Program-made: the position numbers and the translations under genes
The notes under the pieces: model-generated
The model's database searches: none
Told to the model about the DNA's origin: nothing
Seen by the model: the letters and a program-made list of their open reading frames with translations, nothing else
NCBI RefSeq assembly: GCF_052116585.1
Contig: NZ_JBQKKT010000009.1
Coordinates: forward strand, 62,001 to 126,000
Direction: 5' to 3'
DNA from: Luteococcus sp052116585
GTDB taxonomy: Bacteria; Actinomycetota; Actinomycetes; Propionibacteriales; Propionibacteriaceae
Length of the DNA: 64,000 nt
In this document: piece by piece, positions 44,082-53,698 of the stretch
How the letters are laid out: each line of letters begins with the position of its first letter
Numbering within the stretch: position 1 is the first letter of the stretch

Positions 44082-45956
44082 ATGGCTGGCCGGATCAACG
44101 ACGAGGACATTGCACTCGTCCGTGAGCGTGCGCGCATCGACGACGTCGTGAGCGCCCACGTCACGCTGAAGCCGGCTGGTGGTGGATCGCTCAAGGGACT
44201 GTGCCCCTTCCACGACGAGAAGACGCCCAGCTTCCAGGTGACGCCAGCCCGGGGCTTCTACTACTGCTTTGGCTGCGGCGAGGGCGGCGATGCGATCACC
44301 TTCGTCCAGAAGATCTCCAACCTCAGCTTCACCGAGGCCGTGCAGCAGCTGGCTGACCGGACCGGCGTCCAGCTGCGCATCACCGACGACGGTGGTCCTC
44401 GCCAGGAACCCGGCCTGCGCGTGAGGATTCTCGAGGCGAATGCTGCCGCCGAGGAGTTCTACCGTCGCCAACTGATGGGACCTGCTGCTCTGGCGGCGCG
44501 GCAGATGCTCGACGGGCGCGGTTTCGACCGGGCTGCCGCGGAGCACTTCGGGGTCGGTTATGCCCCGCGCGGTGGGCGGGAACTCAAGAACCACCTGAAC
44601 CGGATGGGCTTCAAGGACGCCGAGCTGGTCAAGGCCGGGTTGATCCGCGAGCACGGGCACGACTTCTTCCAGGGAAGGGTGCTCTGGCCGATCCGCGACT
44701 CCGGCTCGGCCGTGCTGGGTTTTGGCGCGCGCAAGCTCTTCGACGACGACCGGATGCCCGCGAAATATCTGAACACCCCGGAGACGCCGGTCTACAAGAA
44801 GTCGCATGTGCTGTATGGGCTGGACCTGGCGCGTCGCAACATCGGCAAGAAGTCCCAGGCCGTGGTGGTGGAGGGCTACACCGACGTGATGGCGGCGCAC
44901 CTGTCTGGCGTCGACACGGCCGTTGCCTCCTGCGGCACCGCCTTCGGCGATGACCATGCCCGTCTGCTGCAGCGACTGATGGGCAACCAGGGTGCCTTCT
45001 CCGGCGAGGTGGTCTTCACCTTCGACGGCGATGCAGCCGGCCAGAAGGCCGCGCTCAAGGTCTTCAGCGGTGACCAGAACTTCATCGCACAGACCTATGT
45101 CGCCATCGAACCGTCAGGCCTGGACCCGTGCGACCTGCGTCTGCAGCACGGCGAGGCAGCGGTGCGTGAGCTGGTTGGCCGACGGGTACCGCTGTACCGA
45201 TTCGTGATGGAGAACACCCTCAAGTCCTATGACCTGGACCGCGTCGACGGCCGGTTGCAGGCCCTTCGTGCCGCGGCACCCCTGGTCACCTCGATTCGTG
45301 ACACCTCCTTGGTCAACGGATACCTGCGCGAACTGGCGTCCCTGCTGGGGATGGACATCGACGAGGTCCGCGCCGAGGTGACCCGCGCCAGGCGTCGGCA
45401 GCAGCACGACCCACAACGCGGCCGCCGTGAGGAACCAGCTCCGGAACCGGTGCAGGAGGATCGGGGGCACGCAGATCAGGCGACTCCGTGGCCAGATCCC
45501 CGGGATCGGCTCCTGGGGGTGGAGCGCGGCACCCTGAAGTTGATGCTGCAGCACCCGACGCTCTTCGACACGGCCTGGAACCATGTCCGGCCCGAGGACT
45601 TCAGCCACCCCGCTTATCGAGGGGTCTTCGAGGCGATCCAGCAGGTTGCGTGGGTGCCGGAGCACTGGGCTGAGCAGGTGCGCCAGGCCACGGCAGATCC
45701 GGTGGTGCAGCAACTGGAGATCGCCCTGCTCGTCGAGCCAGTTCTGCGCACTGCCGACGAGGCCTATGCCACGGCCTACGCGTCGCGTCTGCAACTGTTG
45801 GGGGTGGAGCGGGAGATCAAGGATCTCAAGAGCCGGCTGCAGCGAACCAACCCGTTGGAACATGAGGCGGAGCACAAGCGGCTGTTCTCGACACTGCTGG
45901 AGCTCGAGGTCAGGCGCAAGCAGCTGCAGCAGGCCTCACTCGGAGCCCTGGAATAG
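44082..45956 (+). CDS. dnaG: DNA primase
   Basis: A 624-residue primase. N-terminal CHC2 zinc finger (CPFHDEKTPSF, CFGCGEGGD), primase core with the TOPRIM motif VVVEGYTDVMAAH, FDGDAAGQKAALK and a C-terminal helicase-interaction domain (about 430–624). Normal length. A sigma-factor gene lies 145 nt downstream. Confidence 0.96.
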   Translation: MAGRINDEDIALVRERARIDDVVSAHVTLKPAGGGSLKGLCPFHDEKTPSFQVTPARGFYYCFGCGEGGDAITFVQKISNLSFTEAVQQLADRTGVQLRITDDGGPRQEPGLRVRILEANAAAEEFYRRQLMGPAALAARQMLDGRGFDRAAAEHFGVGYAPRGGRELKNHLNRMGFKDAELVKAGLIREHGHDFFQGRVLWPIRDSGSAVLGFGARKLFDDDRMPAKYLNTPETPVYKKSHVLYGLDLARRNIGKKSQAVVVEGYTDVMAAHLSGVDTAVASCGTAFGDDHARLLQRLMGNQGAFSGEVVFTFDGDAAGQKAALKVFSGDQNFIAQTYVAIEPSGLDPCDLRLQHGEAAVRELVGRRVPLYRFVMENTLKSYDLDRVDGRLQALRAAAPLVTSIRDTSLVNGYLRELASLLGMDIDEVRAEVTRARRRQQHDPQRGRREEPAPEPVQEDRGHADQATPWPDPRDRLLGVERGTLKLMLQHPTLFDTAWNHVRPEDFSHPAYRGVFEAIQQVAWVPEHWAEQVRQATADPVVQQLEIALLVEPVLRTADEAYATAYASRLQLLGVEREIKDLKSRLQRTNPLEHEAEHKRLFSTLLELEVRRKQLQQASLGALE

Positions 45957-46101
45957 CCGGGCCTGGGGGAATCGGGCACTGGGAGTAGCGGCCGACCCGC
46001 ATGTGGCAAGGTCAGCGAGGAATCATGTGTTGTCCGGGTGCGGACTCCACAGATTGTCCGTCACCGCCCCGTCCGGGGCCCGGGCGCACGAGGATCGAGT
46101 C

Positions 46102-46950
46102 ATGACCCAGATGACGAAATCAGTCCTGCCCAACCTGCTGACTGCCGACGACGAACGAGCCCTGGCTCGACGCATCGAGGCCGGTGTCCTGGCCCAGGCA
46201 GTGATCGACGGCAATTTTCCCTGGCCCCTCGGCGCGAGCTCCCGCGAGCTGGAGCTCATCGTGATTGACGGTGAACAGGCCTGGCACCAGTTCATCCTGG
46301 CGAACCTGCGGATGGTCTTCCTGCTGGCGGGTCGAGGGGCCCGACGCAGTGGGACCGACAAGGATGAGTTCGTCCAGGAGGGTGCTGCCGCTCTGGCCGA
46401 GGCGCTGCGCCGCTTCGATCACCACCAAGGCATTCGCTTCTCGACCTATGCCACCCCTTGGGTGCGCAATGCGATCCATCGGCACGTGATCATGCGAGGC
46501 GGCCTGAGTGACCGTCCGGTCTGGCAGGAGCTGTGCGCGCGTCGCGTTGCGCGAAGCAGCAGTGAACTTGCCCTCCGACTGGGCCGCCAACCCAGCGCCC
46601 ATGAGATTGCGGACGACCTCCAGCTGTCAGTGGAGCTCGTCGAGCGACTCCAGGCCTATCGGGTTCCCGTCTCGCTGGATGACGTCGAACGGGCACTGCA
46701 GCTGAGCTGTCACGAAGCGGACCGGGACATGCCCTGGCAGGGCTGCTGGCGTCCCGAATGGTTCAGCCTGCTCGGGTCACGGGAGCGAGAGGTGTTGGCC
46801 CTGCGCCACGGCCTCGATGACGGCATCGAGCGGGAACGTCCCGAGGTGGCCCGCGTGATGGGCATCTCCGTGAGCACCGTGCGACGCGCCGAGATGAGTG
46901 CCCTGAGGCAGGCCCGCGACCTGCTGGGGGATGGCCGGACTGCGGCCTGA
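46102..46950 (+). CDS. sigma-70 family RNA polymerase sigma factor
   Basis: A 282-residue sigma factor. Region 1.2-like LLTADDERALARRIEAG, region 2 (LANLRMVFLLAGRGARR, DEFVQEGAAALAEALRRFDHHQGIRFSTYATPWVRNAIHRHV), a region 3 helix set (RLGRQPSAHEIADDLQLS) and region 4 (REREVLALRHGLDD, ISVSTVRRAEMSALRQAR). It is too short for the primary sigma, so a group 2/3 alternative factor is likely. Follows dnaG as rpoD does in some bacteria. Confidence 0.88.
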   Translation: MTQMTKSVLPNLLTADDERALARRIEAGVLAQAVIDGNFPWPLGASSRELELIVIDGEQAWHQFILANLRMVFLLAGRGARRSGTDKDEFVQEGAAALAEALRRFDHHQGIRFSTYATPWVRNAIHRHVIMRGGLSDRPVWQELCARRVARSSSELALRLGRQPSAHEIADDLQLSVELVERLQAYRVPVSLDDVERALQLSCHEADRDMPWQGCWRPEWFSLLGSREREVLALRHGLDDGIERERPEVARVMGISVSTVRRAEMSALRQARDLLGDGRTAA

Positions 46951-46965
46951 CGCTGAGGAGGCACA

Positions 46966-47511
46966 ATGGACGACATGCCCCTGTTCTCCCGCAAGCCCAC
47001 GTCCAAGGATGAACCCGCCCGACGTCCGGATCCGGCGGTCCTGGCCAGCTACCGGGACCAGACCGGGGACAGGCGCACACCCTTGGCCCAGGCTTCTGGG
47101 CCGCGGATCGACCTGCTGGGTTTCACTGACCTCTTTGCCGTGCGATATGCGGCGCAAGATTGGCAGATGATCGGGTGGCACCAGGTTCGTTCGGGCGGTT
47201 GGAAGGCTGAACGGGAGGAACTGCACTGGCGCCTGCTCGACGGTTCCGCCGGGGCCTTCCACCTGACCTCGATGGGCGCCTTTCCCGGGCTCTTCCGGGA
47301 ACGCGTCCAGGCATCGATCGTGGTGGAGGACCGCTTCGAGGTGCCAACCGGCGGAATGGTCCTGCTGGCAGCGCGTCGTGACCTGGGCCAGGCGCAGCCA
47401 ACCCTCGAGTGGACTGTGGACGCGGTGCGGGGGGCGTCACTGGACGACCCTGAGGTGAAGGATCTGGCCGATCGTGCCCTTGCCAGACTCCGTGCCGATT
47501 ATGACTTTTGA
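46966..47511 (+). CDS. conserved hypothetical protein
   Basis: A 181-residue soluble protein with a strong GAGGAGG site, 15 nt after the sigma-factor gene and probably in the same transcript. It contains FAVRYAAQDWQMIGWHQVR, LHWRLLDGSAGAFHLTS and a C-terminal helix, ending in YDF. No family recognised; co-expression suggests a link to the sigma factor. Confidence 0.65.
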   Translation: MDDMPLFSRKPTSKDEPARRPDPAVLASYRDQTGDRRTPLAQASGPRIDLLGFTDLFAVRYAAQDWQMIGWHQVRSGGWKAEREELHWRLLDGSAGAFHLTSMGAFPGLFRERVQASIVVEDRFEVPTGGMVLLAARRDLGQAQPTLEWTVDAVRGASLDDPEVKDLADRALARLRADYDF

Positions 47512-47550
47512 GGAAAGCTGTGTAATGTTTCATCTCGCGCACGGCGCTGA

Positions 47551-47626
47551 TCCCCTGTAGCTCAATCGGCAGAGCATCTGACTGTTAATCAGAGGGTTAC
47601 TGGTTCGAGTCCAGTCGGGGGAGCCA
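47551..47626 (+). tRNA. tRNA-Asn (GTT)
   Basis: A 76-nt cloverleaf: acceptor TCCCCTG pairs with CGGGGGA, D arm GCTC–GAGC, anticodon loop CTGTTAA (GTT at 47584–47586), T arm containing GGTTCGAGTCC, and encoded CCA. A terminator follows. Confidence 0.97.
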
Positions 47627-47632
47627 ACCAAG

Positions 47633-47673
47633 ACCCGCCTCACTAGTGAAAACACTGGTGGAGGCGGGTTTTG
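47633..47673 (+). terminator. tRNA-Asn terminator
   Basis: ACCCGCCTCACTAGTG pairs with CACTGGTGGAGGCGGGT around AAAA, then TTTT. Strong intrinsic terminator. Confidence 0.9.
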
Positions 47674-47677
47674 TGCG

Positions 47678-48546
47678 TCACACGGATTCGAGTTCGGCGA
47701 TGTCCTGTTCGGACAACTCCACCTGTCGTGTGGCGACATTCTCGTCCAGGTGCTCCAGCGAGCTGGTACCCGGGATCAGCAGGATGTTCGGAGCGCGGTG
47801 CAGCAGCCAGGCCAGGCCCACCTGCGCCGGTGTGTGGCCAGTTCGTTGAGCGACGGACTGCACCTTCTCGGCCTGGTCCACGCGGGGGAACCAGCCGAAG
47901 GCAGAACCCAAGGGGAAGTAGGGCACATAGGCCACGCCCTTGTCCCGGCAGAGAGTCAGGGTGGGCTCATCGCTGCGGTGACGCAGATTGTAGGCATTCT
48001 GAACCTGAACCGCTCCCGCGGCGATGCCCTGTTCTGCCGGTCCAGCGTCACGGTTGAGACACCGAAGGCCTCGATGGCGCCCTCGTCCACGAGGCGTCGC
48101 ATCGCGTCGAGTTGCTCGTCGTAGGGAACGGGAATGTAGTCGGCGGGGGAGTGATCGTCCTTGGGCATCACCCGAAGATTCACCACGTGCAGACGGTCGA
48201 CGCCCAGGTGCTCGAGGTTCGCGTGGGTGTCCGCGATGAGCGCCTCGGGTGTCTGCGAGGAGAGCCAGGCGCCGGACTCGTCACGGTGAGCGCCCACCTT
48301 GCTCACCAGAACCAGGTCGTCGGAATAGGGGTGCAGGGCCTCGCGGATCAATCGATTGCTCACGTACGGGCCGTAGAAGTCGCTGGTGTCGATGTGGTTG
48401 ACGCCCAGCTCCACTGCTCTGCGCAGGACCGCCAACGCCCCCTTTGGATCGGCGGGCTCGCCCATCACGCCGGGGCCGCAGAGCTGCATCGCCCCGAATC
48501 CGATCCGGTCCACGCTGTGGCCGGCCATGGTGAAATGACTGTTCAT
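47678..48546 (-). pseudogene. aldo/keto reductase, frameshifted
   Basis: The upstream part (48546 to about 48045) encodes a normal aldo/keto reductase N-terminal half: VDRIGFGAMQL, GVNHIDTSDFYGP, VSKVGAHRD. At about 48037–48044 a missing C in GACCGG shifts the frame; continuing in the other frame gives EQGIAAGAVQVQNAYNLRH, then RSDEPTLTLCRDKGVAYVPYFPL and a normal end. The two halves together make a full-length NADPH-dependent reductase. It is either a recent frameshift or a sequencing error in a short C run. Confidence 0.85.
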
Positions 48547-48664
48547 GCGGGAAATGCTGGCACCGAGCCCTCATCGTGTCATTTCAACCGTCGGGTCAGA
48601 ACTGCTCCCGGCGTGGCTGGGAAATGCGTTGCGCCATCGGGCACCGGGCCAGCAGACTGCAGCC

Positions 48665-49177
48665 ATGCAACCAGCCGCGTCCAACCTTGTCCTGCGCAAG
48701 CCCACGCCGGCCGACGAGCAACCGGTGGCCAACCTGCACCGGCAGCTCGAGGCCGACGAGTTCTCCTTCGTCCTGGCATCCGGGCCGTGGCTGCAGATCC
48801 TGGAATGGATCGCCCGGGAATCGGCGGGCGACGACCTTCCACCGGGGCGAGTGCGCTCGGACTTCCTGCTGGCAGAGGTGGATGGACAGGTGGTCGGCCG
48901 GGCCTCCATCCGGTATGAACTCAACGACTTCCTGTACCGGATCGGCGGCCACGTCGGTTACGCCGTGGGGCCGGACTTTCGCCGCCGCGGTCATGCGACC
49001 GAGATCCTGCGGCAGTGCGTCCAGATCCTCAACGATGCTGGCGTGGATCGTGTCCTGGTCACCTGCGACGACGACAATGTGGCCTCGGCGCGCACCATCG
49101 AACGGTGCGGAGGGGTGCTGGAGAATGTCGTCGAGCACGAGGACGGCACGCCCAAGCGGCGCTACTGGATCGGATGA
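48665..49177 (+). CDS. GNAT family N-acetyltransferase
   Basis: A 170-residue GNAT protein. Motif A GYAVGPDFRRRGHATEILRQCV (acetyl-CoA binding) and motif B VLVTCDDDNVASARTIERCGG are clear; the start LVLRKPTPAD is typical. ATG 48665 chosen; earlier in-frame ATG at 48545 adds unrelated residues. Substrate unknown. Confidence 0.88.
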   Translation: MQPAASNLVLRKPTPADEQPVANLHRQLEADEFSFVLASGPWLQILEWIARESAGDDLPPGRVRSDFLLAEVDGQVVGRASIRYELNDFLYRIGGHVGYAVGPDFRRRGHATEILRQCVQILNDAGVDRVLVTCDDDNVASARTIERCGGVLENVVEHEDGTPKRRYWIG

Positions 49178-49251
49178 GTCATGCCACGCGTGATCCGCGC
49201 GGTGAGGAAGCCACCGGCTGGGTGGTCCACGAGATGGTCAGAGGCGGCTGA
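49174..49251 (+). CDS. possible small ORF coupled to GNAT gene
   Basis: ATG overlaps the GNAT stop (ATGA) and opens a 25-residue frame ending DPRGEEATGWVVHE, MVRGG. It could be a coupled micro-protein or chance. No homology known to me. Confidence 0.25.
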   Translation: MSHATRDPRGEEATGWVVHEMVRGG

Positions 49252-49263
49252 CATGATGGCGGC

Positions 49264-50190
49264 ATGACCCAGGTACAGGTGATCCGGCCCCGCGGCGTGG
49301 CCCTGAGCGACCAGGCGAAGCTGCAGGTGCGACGCACGCTGCCCAACCGGGAGCGGTCCTTCGTCGGGGCCTGGTGTTTCGTCGACCACTACGGTCCTGA
49401 CCCCATCCGGGAACGCAGCGACGGGATGGACGTGCCTCCGCATCCGCACACGGGCCTACAGACGGTCTCGTGGCTCTTCGATGGCGCGCTGGAGCATCGT
49501 GACTCGGGCGGTGTGCATGCCGTCGTGCGGGCGGGCGAGATCAACCTGATGACCAGCGGGCACGGCATCACTCACAGCGAGGTCACCACGCCCGAGACCA
49601 CCGTCCTGCACGGTGTGCAGCTCTGGATCGCCCTCCCGGAACGCTTCCGCGACACGGCTCGAGCCTTCCAGCACCACGCACCCGTTGCGCAAGCACTTCC
49701 CGGCGGGCAAGCGCTGGTCTTCATCGGATCGCTGGCGGGCATCGACGAGTCCCCGATCGTCACCCACACGCCGCTGTTGGGGGCCGAACTGCGTTTGGCG
49801 CCCGGCACCGACCTCCGGCTGACGGTTGATCCCTCCTTCGAGCACGCCCTGCTGGTTGACCGGGGCACCGTGACCTTCCAGGGACAGCCGTTGGAGCGCG
49901 GAGAGCTCGGCCTGGTCGACGACGGGTTGAGTGCGTTGACCATCACCGTCGGCGACGAGTCGACCCGGCTGGTCCTGCTGGGCGGCGAGCCCTTCGATGA
50001 CGAGATCGTCATGTGGTGGAACTTCATCGGCGGAGATCACGAGTACGTGGCCCTGGCGCGGGAGCAGTACGAGGCCGGCCACGAACGGTTCGGCTCCGTG
50101 GAGGGCTATGTCGGCGCGGTAGATCGCATCCCGGCGCCGCCGCTGCCCCCGGGGAGGCTGAGGCCGCGCGGCCGGTGGGGACGCGCCTGA
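49264..50190 (+). CDS. pirin family protein
   Basis: A 308-residue bicupin. The N-terminal cupin metal site is visible: PPHPHTGLQTVSWLFDGALEHRDS, GEINLMTSGHGITHSE; C-terminal pirin domain (APGTDLRLTVDPSFEHALLV). Bacterial pirins can act as quercetinases or redox regulators; role here unknown. A Pro/Arg-rich tail. Confidence 0.9.
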   Translation: MTQVQVIRPRGVALSDQAKLQVRRTLPNRERSFVGAWCFVDHYGPDPIRERSDGMDVPPHPHTGLQTVSWLFDGALEHRDSGGVHAVVRAGEINLMTSGHGITHSEVTTPETTVLHGVQLWIALPERFRDTARAFQHHAPVAQALPGGQALVFIGSLAGIDESPIVTHTPLLGAELRLAPGTDLRLTVDPSFEHALLVDRGTVTFQGQPLERGELGLVDDGLSALTITVGDESTRLVLLGGEPFDDEIVMWWNFIGGDHEYVALAREQYEAGHERFGSVEGYVGAVDRIPAPPLPPGRLRPRGRWGRA

Positions 50191-50216
50191 CGCCGCTCGT
50201 GCGAGATACTTCGCCG

Positions 50217-51545
50217 GTGCCCTCTGCGACCCCTCGACTTCGCCCCGCCCAGACCTTGCTGCTGGGTTCCCTGCTGTTCGGTCTGTTCTTCGGCGCGGGG
50301 AATCTGATCTTCCCCGTCTCGCTGGGCCTCCAGGCAGGTGGTGCGGTGACTCCGGCCGTGCTGGGCTTCCTGGTGGCCGCGGTCGGGTTGCCGATCCTGG
50401 GCGTGGTGGCCTCGGCCCTGGCTGAGTCCTCCAGCCTGCTGGAACTGGCCTCCCGGGTTGCGCCCTGGTTCGGCATCGCGTTCACCTGCGCCCTCTACCT
50501 GACCATCGGCCCCTTCTTCGCCATTCCACGCACGGCGACGGTCTCCTACGAGATGGCCTTCGGCGGCCGCACCGCCGGAGGCGGTGAACACGTCGCGCTG
50601 GCCCTCTTCACGGGCGTCTTCTTTGCCGTGGTGCTGGCTGCGGCCATGCGGCCCGGACGACTCCTCGACTACATCGGTCGCTTCCTGACCCCGGTCTTCC
50701 TGGTCCTCCTGGCGATCCTGCTGGTGGCAGCCTCGGTCAAGGGCGGAAGCGTGGCTCCGCCGGCCATCGCCCCCTATGTGGGTCATGCCGCCAGCCAGGG
50801 AATCCTGGATGGATACAACACCATGGACGCGCTGGCCTCCCTGGCCTTCGCCATTGTCGTCATCGAGTCGGTGCGCGGGCTGGGCGTTCGGGCCCCCGGG
50901 CGGATCGCCGTCGAGCTGAGCAAGGCCGGCGTCATCGCCGCGGTCGCCATGGGCGTGATCTACTCCGCCCTGGCAGTTCTGGGATCAAGGTCGACGCACC
51001 TCGTCGCGCGCGACGAGAACGGGGCCGTGGCGCTCTCGGCTGTCGCCGATGCCACCTTCGGTCCGCTTGGACACTGGCTGGCGGCGCTGATCATGCTGGT
51101 CGCCTGCCTCAAGACGGCCATTGGGCTGGTCACCGCCTGTGCCGACATGTTCGCCACGATGTTTCCAGGCCGCTTCGGGCAGCGGCAATGGGCGGTGGCC
51201 TTCACATCCGTGTCCTTCGCTCTGGCGAATGTGGGTCTCGACGCCATCATCGGGGCATCGATCCCGGTGCTCCAGTTGCTCTACCCACTGGCCATCTGCA
51301 TCATCGTGCTGGGCCTGCTGGATCGCTGGGTGCGCAACCGCGTGTGGGCGTGGCGACTACCGATCCTGCTGGCCGGGCTGGTGTCACTCGCCACGGTGCT
51401 GCGCATCTGGGAGTGGCAGGTCTTCGAGGGCATGGCGCTGGGAGGCAGGACGCTCCTGCCGGGGCTGCAACTCGGCTTCGGCTGGGTGCTGCCAGCCGTC
51501 ATCGGCCTTGCCATCGGCCTGCTGCTGCCCGCACGACGAAGCTGA
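50217..51545 (+). CDS. brnQ: branched-chain amino acid:cation symporter
   Basis: A 442-residue LIVCS-family transporter with about twelve helices, importing Leu/Ile/Val with Na or H. SLLFGLFFGAGNLIFPVSLG is the N-terminal signature, with ALYLTIGPFFAIPRTATVSYE. GTG 50217 has no ribosome-binding site and a possible -10 (GAGATACT) just upstream, so it may be leaderless. Unlinked to leuA here. Confidence 0.93.
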   Translation: MPSATPRLRPAQTLLLGSLLFGLFFGAGNLIFPVSLGLQAGGAVTPAVLGFLVAAVGLPILGVVASALAESSSLLELASRVAPWFGIAFTCALYLTIGPFFAIPRTATVSYEMAFGGRTAGGGEHVALALFTGVFFAVVLAAAMRPGRLLDYIGRFLTPVFLVLLAILLVAASVKGGSVAPPAIAPYVGHAASQGILDGYNTMDALASLAFAIVVIESVRGLGVRAPGRIAVELSKAGVIAAVAMGVIYSALAVLGSRSTHLVARDENGAVALSAVADATFGPLGHWLAALIMLVACLKTAIGLVTACADMFATMFPGRFGQRQWAVAFTSVSFALANVGLDAIIGASIPVLQLLYPLAICIIVLGLLDRWVRNRVWAWRLPILLAGLVSLATVLRIWEWQVFEGMALGGRTLLPGLQLGFGWVLPAVIGLAIGLLLPARRS

Positions 51546-51626
51546 CGGATTCCTGTGTGGGCGTGTCGCTGGTTGGTCTGGCATCCCCCGTCTGGTTAGC
51601 GTCTCAGGATGATCCCTCTCGAACTG

Positions 51627-52091
51627 TCAGTGCCGGACCAGAGGTTCGGCCGTGGGACGACGGACGATCGCGAAGACTCCCGTGGCCGTGGCCAGCAGTT
51701 TTCCGTCGGATTCGCGGGTCAGACTCCCGTCGACGTGGGCGAGCGTTCGGCCCAGTCTGCGCACCGTCGCACTGGCGAGCAGCGTGTCGCCGATCCTTCC
51801 CGCCGCGAGGTAGTTCACCGTCAGTGAGCTGGTGACAGCCGCCTGGTGCGATGGCAGGTGGAGAATGACCGTGCCACCCATCACGGCGTCGAGCATGGAT
51901 GAGATGAGCCCGCCGTGGATCCCGCCGGCGACATTGGCGTGATGCTCACGGGTGGTGCAGCGCACTACTCCGTCATCCCAGACGATGCCGTTGTGCGTTC
52001 TGAAGGGGGCAACCATTGCTTCGTTCACCTGCCCGATTGTGCCGCAGGATCCGATGGTCGCCCACCCTGCCGGGGTCCTCACCCCGGCCAT
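51627..52091 (-). CDS. PaaI-type thioesterase
   Basis: A 154-residue hot-dog-fold acyl-CoA thioesterase: HHANVAGGIHGGLISSMLDAVMGG, SSLTVNYLAAGRIGDTLLA, and a C-terminal strand set. ATG 52091 overlaps the stop of the upstream permease gene (TGATG). Last gene of an ABC export operon. Substrate unknown. Confidence 0.87.
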   Translation of the reverse strand: MAGVRTPAGWATIGSCGTIGQVNEAMVAPFRTHNGIVWDDGVVRCTTREHHANVAGGIHGGLISSMLDAVMGGTVILHLPSHQAAVTSSLTVNYLAAGRIGDTLLASATVRRLGRTLAHVDGSLTRESDGKLLATATGVFAIVRRPTAEPLVRH

Positions 52092-53698
52092 CACGCAGGA
52101 ATGTCCCGCCGACGCCAACCCCACAGACCCAGTGCCATCAGGGCGGCCGCGAGGGCGAGTGTCGTCAGCCAAGCGGACCAGTCCATGGCGTCGCGGGGCA
52201 GGTGTGGCAACTGTCCCCAGGGCTGCAGATCCAGCAACCATCGCGGCAGGTCAAAGAGCACCGCGAACCAGGTGGTGAAGACGCTCCAGCCGATCAGAAG
52301 CCACACGAGCCAGGTGAATCGAGGCAGCCAGCCGATCAACAGCATCGAGAAGCCGGTCACCAGGAGCACCCCCGGCAACAGTCCGGCTGCGGTGCGCACG
52401 TGCGTGCCCAGCAGCTCCCAGTGGCCACTGGAGCGGGCCTGGGCAAGCGGCATCAGTGCACCGACGAGGAGGAAGACGGCGCTGGGCCACACGACGGCCG
52501 TCACCAGGTGGCCGAGGGCAAGCGACACCCGCGATGTCGCTGTGGCAAGCAGTTGTTCGGCATGGCCGCGGGTCTCCTCCTGAGGCAGCCGACCCACCAG
52601 GCTCGCCGACATCAGCGAAACGATGGTGGCCATGATGCCGATCATCGCGACGTAGAAGGCCGTCTGCTGGTTGGCGGTGCCGCCCATCTTCTCCAGCATC
52701 TCGCCCATCTGCGGATTCGCGGCCAGGGCTCGGTCCATCTGACTCATGATCGATCCCATGCCCAGGGAGGTCACCAGCAGTCCCAGGGCCCAGCCCAGTA
52801 CTGAAGCGCGGTGCAGCCGCCAGGCAAGACCCCAGCTGCCCGTCAGCAGTGGACTGCCGGTGGCTGGGCCGGGGCGTGACTGCCACAGACCAGCTCCGTG
52901 GTCGCGCCGCGACTCCAGACCCACCGACGCGGCCATGGCCAGCAGCGCCAGGGCCACGGGCAGGGCGAGGACCCACCAACGCTCATCGGCCCAGGGTCGG
53001 GACAGCATGCCCCATTCCATCGGGATCAGCCAGCGCAACCAGCCGTACTGGGCATCGGTTCCGGCACCATCGATCACCATGCGGGCCAGGAGCATGCCGC
53101 CCCACACGACGCCGACCGTCCAGCCGCGCGCCGCGCGCGCCGTGTCGAAGACCTGGGCCGCCACCGCACCGATTCCGGTGAACAGCAGCGACTGCCCGCC
53201 CAGGGCCAGTCCGGCGGCCATGGCACCTGTCGGTGGCAGCCCCGAGGCGATGGCCAGGCCCGCGGTCACGGTGGCCAGGAGCACGGATCCGCCGCAGCAC
53301 AGCAACTGGGCGGCCACAAGCGGGGCATGCCGTCCCACGGCTCCAGCCCGCAACATTTCGTGGCGGCCGTCCTCCTCCTCGGCGCGGGTGGCGCGAATGA
53401 CGGCAAAGCCACCCAGCATTCCGGCCAGCATGGAGCAGAAGCCACCCACCCGCCAGAAGACGAAGCCGCCCTTGGTGTAGATGTTGAAGACCGGGCCGAG
53501 AAGGGCGAGCATCGACGGATTGTTGGCGAGCGGTTCCAGCGTGGCGCGGGCATCGGATCCCGGTGGCAGCACCACCTCGTACTGGCTGGCGGTGGCAGGC
53601 ATCAGGCTGGCCAGAGCGAGGATCCACAACAGCCAGAAGAGCCAGTTGCGCCGCATGGCCACGCGCAGCAGCAGGCCGGTGCCCTGCAACGAGTTCAT
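52091..53698 (-). CDS. ABC transporter permease, multidrug/antibiotic-export type
   Basis: A 535-residue polytopic membrane protein with about twelve helices and no ATPase motifs, similar in layout to tetronasin-type export permeases. It contains the family-like RATRAEEEDGRHEMLRAG and PQEETRGHAEQLLATATSR sequences in its two halves. Overlaps the ATPase gene by 4 nt. Confidence 0.85.
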   Translation of the reverse strand: MNSLQGTGLLLRVAMRRNWLFWLLWILALASLMPATASQYEVVLPPGSDARATLEPLANNPSMLALLGPVFNIYTKGGFVFWRVGGFCSMLAGMLGGFAVIRATRAEEEDGRHEMLRAGAVGRHAPLVAAQLLCCGGSVLLATVTAGLAIASGLPPTGAMAAGLALGGQSLLFTGIGAVAAQVFDTARAARGWTVGVVWGGMLLARMVIDGAGTDAQYGWLRWLIPMEWGMLSRPWADERWWVLALPVALALLAMAASVGLESRRDHGAGLWQSRPGPATGSPLLTGSWGLAWRLHRASVLGWALGLLVTSLGMGSIMSQMDRALAANPQMGEMLEKMGGTANQQTAFYVAMIGIMATIVSLMSASLVGRLPQEETRGHAEQLLATATSRVSLALGHLVTAVVWPSAVFLLVGALMPLAQARSSGHWELLGTHVRTAAGLLPGVLLVTGFSMLLIGWLPRFTWLVWLLIGWSVFTTWFAVLFDLPRWLLDLQPWGQLPHLPRDAMDWSAWLTTLALAAALMALGLWGWRRRDIPA

